Shown here: piece by piece, positions 5,558 to 9,159 of the stretch
Position numbering within the stretch: position 1 is the first letter of the stretch
Layout: each line of letters starts with the position of its first letter
Origin: Trueperaceae bacterium
GTDB lineage: Bacteria; Deinococcota; Deinococci; Deinococcales; Trueperaceae
Reading direction: 5' to 3'
Length of the DNA stretch: 9,159 bases
NCBI GenBank assembly: GCA_007130355.1
Contig: SLSQ01000186.1
Span: 1 to 9,159, forward strand
Translations under genes and position numbers: made by a program
The notes under the pieces: generated by a model
The model's database searches: none
Seen by the model: the letters and a program-made list of their open reading frames with translations, nothing else
What the model was told of the DNA's origin: nothing

Positions 5558-7204
5558 TCAGGGGCCGGGGTGACGCCGGCCGACGGCGCGTGCGGCACGT
5601 CCCGACGCCGGGAGCGGGCGCGGTCGCGCCCACGGTCCGGAGGCCGCGCCCGCCGTGCCGTCGGGCGTCGCCGGTTCGACGTGGCGGCGCGCGTCGCGGG
5701 CGCGGTTCGGCGGGGTGCCGGTGAGCACCACGCCGAGGACGTTCAGGCGCGTGCGCTCCAGCTGCTGGACGGCCGCGGCCAGGTCGCTGCGGTCGGTCCT
5801 GCCGGCGCGCGCGCAGAGGAGGAGACCGGTGCACGACGCGGCGAGCGTGAGCGTGTCGGCGTGCGGGAGCAGCGGCGCCGCGTCGAGGACGATCACGTCG
5901 TACCGGGCCCGCCACGACGCCAGCCGGTCGGAGAGCCCCTCGTTCAGCAGGTCGACCGGGTAGCCGTCGGCGATGCGGCCGGGAACGAAGTCGTACGCCA
6001 CCTGACGGCCCACCATCACTTGGATCGGCGCGAACGTCGCCGCCGGATCGTCGAGGTAGCGCTCGAACGAGGGGGTCCCGTTCGGGGCCAGGTCGAGCCA
6101 GCCGGTGGTGGTCGCATGGCGCAGGTCGGCGTCGACGAGCAGGGTGCGCGCGCCGCTGCGGGCGAACCGTTCGGCCAGCGCCATGCCGACGTCGTCCTTC
6201 TCGCCCGGCGTGGTGGCGCTGGTCACGAGCAGGACCCGCACCTCCTCGTCGCGCGTAGCCAGAGCGACGTGGGCGTGCAGGAACCCGGCCGCCTCCGGCG
6301 CGGTCCGGGGCGCCCGCCGCGACCGGCGCGCGAATTCGGCCAGGACCGGCAGGTCGGTCACGGCGGCCACGTCGTCGCGGCCGCCGATCCGCTTGCGAAG
6401 GGCCCAGCGCGCGATCTGCAGGCCGTACCCGAGCACGAGCCCCACCACGAACGCCACGACGGTGTCGAACAGCCCGCGGGGACCGACCGGTAGCTGCGGT
6501 GGCGTGACGGTCCGGAGCGGCTCGAGCAGGCCCACGACCAGCGCCTGCGACCGGATCCCTTCGGCGGCGGCCAGCTCCTGAGCGCGCTGGTCGCGGGTGG
6601 CCGTGAGCAGCGCCGCACGGCCCGCGTCGCCGGCGGCGGTGGCGGCGGCCGCCTCGGCGTCGAGCTCGGCGACCGAAGCTTCGAGCGCGGCGACGCTGCG
6701 GTCGAGCGCGCTGCGGGCGCGCGCTCGGTCCCAGGCGACGAGCTCCTCGGCGATCCGGTTCACCGCGTCGGCCGCGAAGGCGGGGTCGCCGTCCCGGACC
6801 GAGATCCACACGGTGCCGGAGCGTTGCGCGTCGTCGACGCGGATGCGCATCGTTCGCAGGAAGGCGCGCACCTGCGCGTCGCTCGGCCGCTCGCCGCGAA
6901 GGCGCGTCAGGGCGTTCGCGACCACGTCCCCCTGCGTGAGGGCGGCGTGGTAGACGCTCGGGTCGACGCTGGGCGGCGACACCACGGCGAGACCGCCGAA
7001 GGCGCCCCCCGGTTGCGACGCGATCACGCCGACCTGAGCCTCGTACACCGGCGGCGCGACGCTGGCCAGGTAGTACGCCGTGCCGGCCGCCACGAACGCC
7101 AGCAGGAGCGCGAAGACCGCGCCACGGCGGAGGACGCGCACCACGTCGTCCAGCCCGACGACGCCCGGGGATCCGGGGGGTGGGTCGGTGTTCGGCCTCG
7201 TCAC
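5558..7204 (-). CDS. Wzz/Wzc-like polysaccharide co-polymerase with degenerate ATPase domain
   Basis: The product is 548 aa, starting at a GTG that has AAGGAG 8 nt upstream. It is an inner-membrane polysaccharide chain-length/export regulator of the Wzz plus tyrosine-kinase layout. Segments in order: cytoplasmic N-terminus, TM1 (about 29-50), periplasmic Wzz-type region with an Ala-rich coiled coil (about 163-222), the proline motif PPQLPVGP (235-242, PxxPxxP as in Wzz), TM2 (about 246-268), then an ATPase domain. Walker A' is TLLVDADLR (354-362) and Walker B is YDVIVLDAAP (435-444). The Walker A site reads SATTPGEKDD (329-338): compared with PGEGKST a glycine is missing and Ser/Thr are Asp. 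The tail (500-548) is Arg/Pro/Ala-rich with no tyrosine, so the autophosphorylated Tyr cluster of BY-kinases is absent. It diverges from the epimerase gene. ATP binding and kinase activity are doubtful; a structural role is plausible. Confidence 0.87.
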   Translation of the reverse strand: MTRPNTDPPPGSPGVVGLDDVVRVLRRGAVFALLLAFVAAGTAYYLASVAPPVYEAQVGVIASQPGGAFGGLAVVSPPSVDPSVYHAALTQGDVVANALTRLRGERPSDAQVRAFLRTMRIRVDDAQRSGTVWISVRDGDPAFAADAVNRIAEELVAWDRARARSALDRSVAALEASVAELDAEAAAATAAGDAGRAALLTATRDQRAQELAAAEGIRSQALVVGLLEPLRTVTPPQLPVGPRGLFDTVVAFVVGLVLGYGLQIARWALRKRIGGRDDVAAVTDLPVLAEFARRSRRAPRTAPEAAGFLHAHVALATRDEEVRVLLVTSATTPGEKDDVGMALAERFARSGARTLLVDADLRHATTTGWLDLAPNGTPSFERYLDDPAATFAPIQVMVGRQVAYDFVPGRIADGYPVDLLNEGLSDRLASWRARYDVIVLDAAPLLPHADTLTLAASCTGLLLCARAGRTDRSDLAAAVQQLERTRLNVLGVVLTGTPPNRARDARRHVEPATPDGTAGAASGPWARPRPLPASGRAARAVGRRHPGP

Positions 7205-7212
7205 GGTGCACG

Positions 7213-7218
7213 CTCCTT
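7213..7218 (-). promoter_or_regulatory. Shine-Dalgarno (AAGGAG) deciding the Wzc-like start
   Basis: AAGGAG with an 8-nt spacer selects GTG 7204 over a longer frame that stays open to an ATG at 7354. The N-terminus from 7204 leads sensibly into the cytoplasmic segment and TM1, while the longer version is an Arg-rich artefact. Confidence 0.7.
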
Positions 7219-7232
7219 CGGCTGCTGGCCGC

Positions 7233-7238
7233 ACGCTA
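7233..7238 (-). promoter_or_regulatory. candidate -10 box (TAGCGT) for the Wzc-like gene
   Basis: TAGCGT on the minus strand lies 28 nt before the GTG at 7204 and would place transcription start near 7226. This leaves a short 5' leader that includes the AAGGAG ribosome site. No convincing -35 is seen 16-18 nt upstream. It shares the divergent 148-bp region with the epimerase promoter candidate about 100 bp away. Confidence 0.4.
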
Positions 7239-7339
7239 CCGCGGCCCCCGCAGGGGCGCCGTGACGGACGCACCTGCCGCGCGCCGTCCGGGCCGAGCGG
7301 GCGGTGACGCCTTCGAACGACGTCCGCGACGGCGGCTGC

Positions 7340-7345
7340 TACAGT
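7340..7345 (+). promoter_or_regulatory. candidate -10 box (TACAGT) upstream of the epimerase gene
   Basis: TACAGT is followed by 7 nt and then ATG at 7353. This would start the transcript at or near that ATG, about 49 nt before the epimerase start. A clear -35 is not seen; TTCGAA at 7312-7317 is too far upstream for a normal spacer. Confidence 0.42.
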
Positions 7346-7352
7346 CGCCGCC

Positions 7353-7409
7353 ATGATCCGATCCGGCTCCGCTGTCCGCCCGCCACGCAGGACGACGCTC
7401 GATGGCTGA
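7353..7409 (+). CDS. possible 18-codon leader peptide before the epimerase gene
   Basis: An ATG at 7353 lies exactly 7 nt after a TACAGT box, the geometry of a leaderless start. It encodes MIRSGSAVRPPRRTTLDG and stops with TGA at 7407-7409, just past the epimerase ATG at 7402, so the two reading frames overlap by 8 nt. It is out of frame with the epimerase, whose own frame has a TGA at 7354-7356, so it is not an N-terminal extension. It could couple translation to the epimerase gene or be chance. There is no homology evidence, and the peptide is Arg-rich without a recognisable regulatory codon run. Confidence 0.25.
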   Translation: MIRSGSAVRPPRRTTLDG

Positions 7410-8334
7410 GGTCCTCGTGACCGGCGGGGCGGGCTTCATCGGTTCGCACCTGGTCGACGCCCTCCTCGCCGACGGCCGCACGGTGGTGGTGCTCGACGAC
7501 TTCTCGACCGGCCACGCCGAGAACCTGCCGGACCACCCCGGCCTGCGGGTGGTGCGCGGCGACGTGCGCGACGCCGCCCTCCTGGCGGAGCTGGCCGAGG
7601 CGCACGCGTTCGAGGAGGTCCACCACCTGGCCGCCATCGCCAGCGTGGCCCGCTCGATCGAGGACCCGGTCGCGACCCTGTCGGTGAACACCGAGGGCAG
7701 CGTGCGCCTGGCGACGTGGGCGGCGCGGTCGCTGCCCGGCCTGAAACGGTTCGTGTTCGCCTCCTCCGCCGCCACCTACGGCAGCGAGGTGCGCGTGCCG
7801 ACGCGCGAGTCCGATCCGGGCCGGCCGGACGCGCCGTACGGGCTCGAGAAGGCGACGGTCGAGCGCTACCTGGAGCTGCTGGCCCGCACGGAGGGGCTGC
7901 CGGCGGTGTGCGCCCGCTTCTTCAACGTGTACGGCCCGCGTCAGGATCCCTCCTCGCCCTACTCCGGGGTCCTGTCGATCGTCACGCGTGCCCTGCACGA
8001 CGGCCGGCCGTTCACGGTGCACGGCGACGGCGGCCAGACGCGCGACTTCGTGTACGTCGCCGACGTCGTCGCGGCGCTCACGACCCTGGCCCGGCAGCCG
8101 GACGCCGTGGGCGGCACCTTCAACGTGGGCACCGGGCGTGAAGCGTCGCTGCTGGAGGTCGTCGACCTGCTCGAATCGGTCGCCGGGCGCGAGCTGGAGC
8201 GCACCCACGGACCGCCGCGGGCCGGCGACATCCGCCGCTCCGTGGCGGACGTCACGGCGCTCCGTGGGCTGGGGTGGAGGCCCGAGAGGTCGTTGCGCGA
8301 CGGCTTGACCGCGCTCTGGGCGGCGACCTGCTAG
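7402..8334 (+). CDS. NAD-dependent nucleotide-sugar epimerase/dehydratase (GalE/WbpP-like)
   Basis: The product is a 310-aa short-chain dehydrogenase of the extended type. The NAD-binding loop is TGGAGFIG (residues 7-14) followed by LDDFSTG (31-37), with acidic residues that favour NAD over NADP. HLAAIASV (75-82) and SSAATYG (121-127) supply active-site residues, and the catalytic pair is Tyr146/Lys150 (YGLEK). RFFNVYGPRQDPSSPYSGV (172-190) and GDGGQTRDFVYVADV (208-222) are substrate-side motifs common in UDP-glucose and UDP-GlcNAc 4-epimerases. The length is normal for the family. The ATG at 7402 has only a weak CAGGA element, and an in-frame TGA at 7354 limits extension. It probably supplies a C4-epimerised UDP-sugar to the polymer handled by the divergent Wzc-like protein. 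Its stop codon forms part of a promoter-like box for the next gene. Glucose versus GlcNAc (or uronic acid) specificity cannot be decided here. Confidence 0.88.
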   Translation: MAEVLVTGGAGFIGSHLVDALLADGRTVVVLDDFSTGHAENLPDHPGLRVVRGDVRDAALLAELAEAHAFEEVHHLAAIASVARSIEDPVATLSVNTEGSVRLATWAARSLPGLKRFVFASSAATYGSEVRVPTRESDPGRPDAPYGLEKATVERYLELLARTEGLPAVCARFFNVYGPRQDPSSPYSGVLSIVTRALHDGRPFTVHGDGGQTRDFVYVADVVAALTTLARQPDAVGGTFNVGTGREASLLEVVDLLESVAGRELERTHGPPRAGDIRRSVADVTALRGLGWRPERSLRDGLTALWAATC

Positions 8335-8337
8335 CGT
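8332..8337 (+). promoter_or_regulatory. candidate -10 box (TAGCGT) overlapping the epimerase stop codon
   Basis: The TAG stop of the epimerase gene is the first half of TAGCGT, which is followed by 7 nt and GTG at 8345. TTGACC at 8305-8310 could be a -35, but the 21-nt spacer is long. The box and spacing match those before the ATG at 7353. Confidence 0.35.
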
Positions 8338-8344
8338 TCGGAAC

Positions 8345-9159
8345 GTGGGCACCGCGAGCAGGGAGAACGTGAGGACGACGCGGCCGGGCGTGCGCGCCCC
8401 GGGGGCAGGGCGGTGGAGCGTGCGGGGCCTACGGCGCCTGGCCGGCGTCGCGCTGCTCGGCGTCGCGACGCTCGCCGGCCTCGGGCAGGGAAGCGCGCAG
8501 GCGCACCCGTGCGCACCGGCGTTGACGCGGGCCGCTTCGGGGGCGGCGTCGCCCGCCCGCGCGGCGACGGCGATCGTGCGGGCCGCGACCGAGCGGCTCG
8601 AGCCGGCGTACCCCGCCACGCGGTCGGGGGCCGCCTGGACCGACGCGAACGCCGCCTGGTTGGACCGGCGCGGCCGCCTCCCGGCCGGTTGGGACGAGGA
8701 GCGGCTCACGGCGGAGGCGTGGGGCGAGCTGCTGCGGACGCTGCAGGAACCGTACGGCGTGACGCCCCGGACCCCGTCCGGCGGCACCGAGATCGAGACC
8801 CTGATCCTCGAGGCGGGCGCGGCGCTGGCGGCCGGCGCGGACGCCGTCCGGCCGCTCGCGATCGTGGCGACCGAACCGAACGACCGCGGCTCGGTGGCGT
8901 TCGTGACGGTGATCTGGAACTGGACGCCGCACCCGCGCCTGCTGACCTATCGGGCGGACGGCTGGAGCCTGGGCGAGGACCGGGACCCGGGTCCGGTGCT
9001 CGACCGGATCGCGACCTGCGCCTGGCGACCGACCGCCTGGATGACGACCGACGCGAACTCGGCCGCGGCGTACTACACCGGCGCCAGCGACGCGGGTTTG
9101 CGCGTGGTCGGCACCGACGCCGACGACGGGACCCGGACCCGTTACGACGTGCCCGATGA
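8345..9159 (+). CDS. exported protein of unknown function, partial (3' end beyond window)
   Basis: The frame from GTG 8345 gives 271 codons with no stop; the TGA that ends the window is out of frame, so the gene continues. A signal peptide is clear: Arg-rich n-region (RGLRR, 27-31), hydrophobic core AGVALLGVATLAGLG (33-47) and an AQA site after residue 53, giving a mature start near HPCAPAL. GTG 8345 sits 7 nt after TAGCGT, fitting a leaderless start but leaving a long n-region. A GTG at 8420 would give a more ordinary signal peptide and is a real alternative. The mature part has Cys56 and Cys225, which could pair, and Trp-rich strands such as VTVIWNWTPHP (188-198). I recognise no family and no catalytic motif. 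It starts 10 nt after the epimerase stop and may be co-transcribed with it. A periplasmic or surface role is inferred from the signal peptide only. Confidence 0.68.
   Translation, partial: MGTASRENVRTTRPGVRAPGAGRWSVRGLRRLAGVALLGVATLAGLGQGSAQAHPCAPALTRAASGAASPARAATAIVRAATERLEPAYPATRSGAAWTDANAAWLDRRGRLPAGWDEERLTAEAWGELLRTLQEPYGVTPRTPSGGTEIETLILEAGAALAAGADAVRPLAIVATEPNDRGSVAFVTVIWNWTPHPRLLTYRADGWSLGEDRDPGPVLDRIATCAWRPTAWMTTDANSAAAYYTGASDAGLRVVGTDADDGTRTRYDVPD

Noticed and set aside
3453..7211. Single 1252-aa minus-strand reading frame covering asnB and most of the Wzc-like gene
   Set aside because: Only the part from 5480 encodes a recognisable protein. The upstream part is an Arg/Pro-rich alternative frame across the Wzc-like gene, typical of high-GC DNA, and Cys2 of the amidotransferase fixes the start.
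7205..7352. Possible riboswitch or structured RNA in the divergent intergenic region
   Set aside because: The 148-bp region is GC-rich, but I could not find a conserved riboswitch core or a strong stem. Only promoter-like boxes and a Shine-Dalgarno site are supportable.
7339..8787. 482-aa minus-strand frame opposite the epimerase
   Set aside because: It is antisense to an epimerase with all its catalytic motifs intact, and no domain is visible.
8413..9159. 248-aa plus-strand frame inside the exported-protein region
   Set aside because: It is almost entirely Arg/Gly/Ala/Asp. The frame from GTG 8345 instead gives a signal peptide and balanced composition, so that one was chosen.

Overview
This is a very GC-rich (roughly 70% or more by eye) bacterial window carrying a surface-polysaccharide-type locus. 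The organism cannot be named from the sequence. The GC content, the GTG starts and TAnnnT boxes 5-7 bases upstream of start codons (the pattern of leaderless transcripts) would fit Deinococcota or a high-GC actinobacterium. This is an inference, not an identification.

Minus strand, read from right to left: a Wzz/Wzc-like chain-length protein with a C-terminal ATPase domain (7204-5558) is followed by a tightly packed run of five genes. They encode a class-II glutamine amidotransferase of the asparagine synthetase type (5480-3453), an AMP-forming acyl/aminoacyl ligase (3440-1860), a free-standing acyl carrier protein (1863-1606), a NAD-synthetase-like PP-loop amidase-ligase (1616-609), and a GNAT-like N-acyltransferase cut by the left window edge (596 to before 1). 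The joints are 12 nt, a 4-nt overlap, an 11-nt overlap and 12 nt, so these five genes almost certainly form one operon. The amidotransferase, ligase and ACP set resembles the accessory genes of exosortase-A/EPS loci in other bacteria, but no exosortase is visible here.

Plus strand: a 148-bp divergent region (7205-7352) separates the Wzc-like gene from a sugar-nucleotide epimerase (7402-8334). That gene is followed at once by an unrecognised exported protein cut by the right edge (8345 onward).

Working model (inference): the epimerase supplies a nucleotide sugar and the Wzc-like protein controls polymer length or export. The ligase loads a carboxylic acid onto the ACP, and two ATP-dependent nitrogen-transfer enzymes (AsnB-like and NadE-like) plus an acyltransferase make or attach an amide-type decoration. 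The AsnB-like protein has an altered acceptor site, the NadE-like protein is a divergent paralogue, and the Wzc-like protein has a damaged Walker A motif and no tyrosine tail. None of the three should be assigned its textbook role without a test. No RNA genes, mobile elements or CRISPR arrays were seen.
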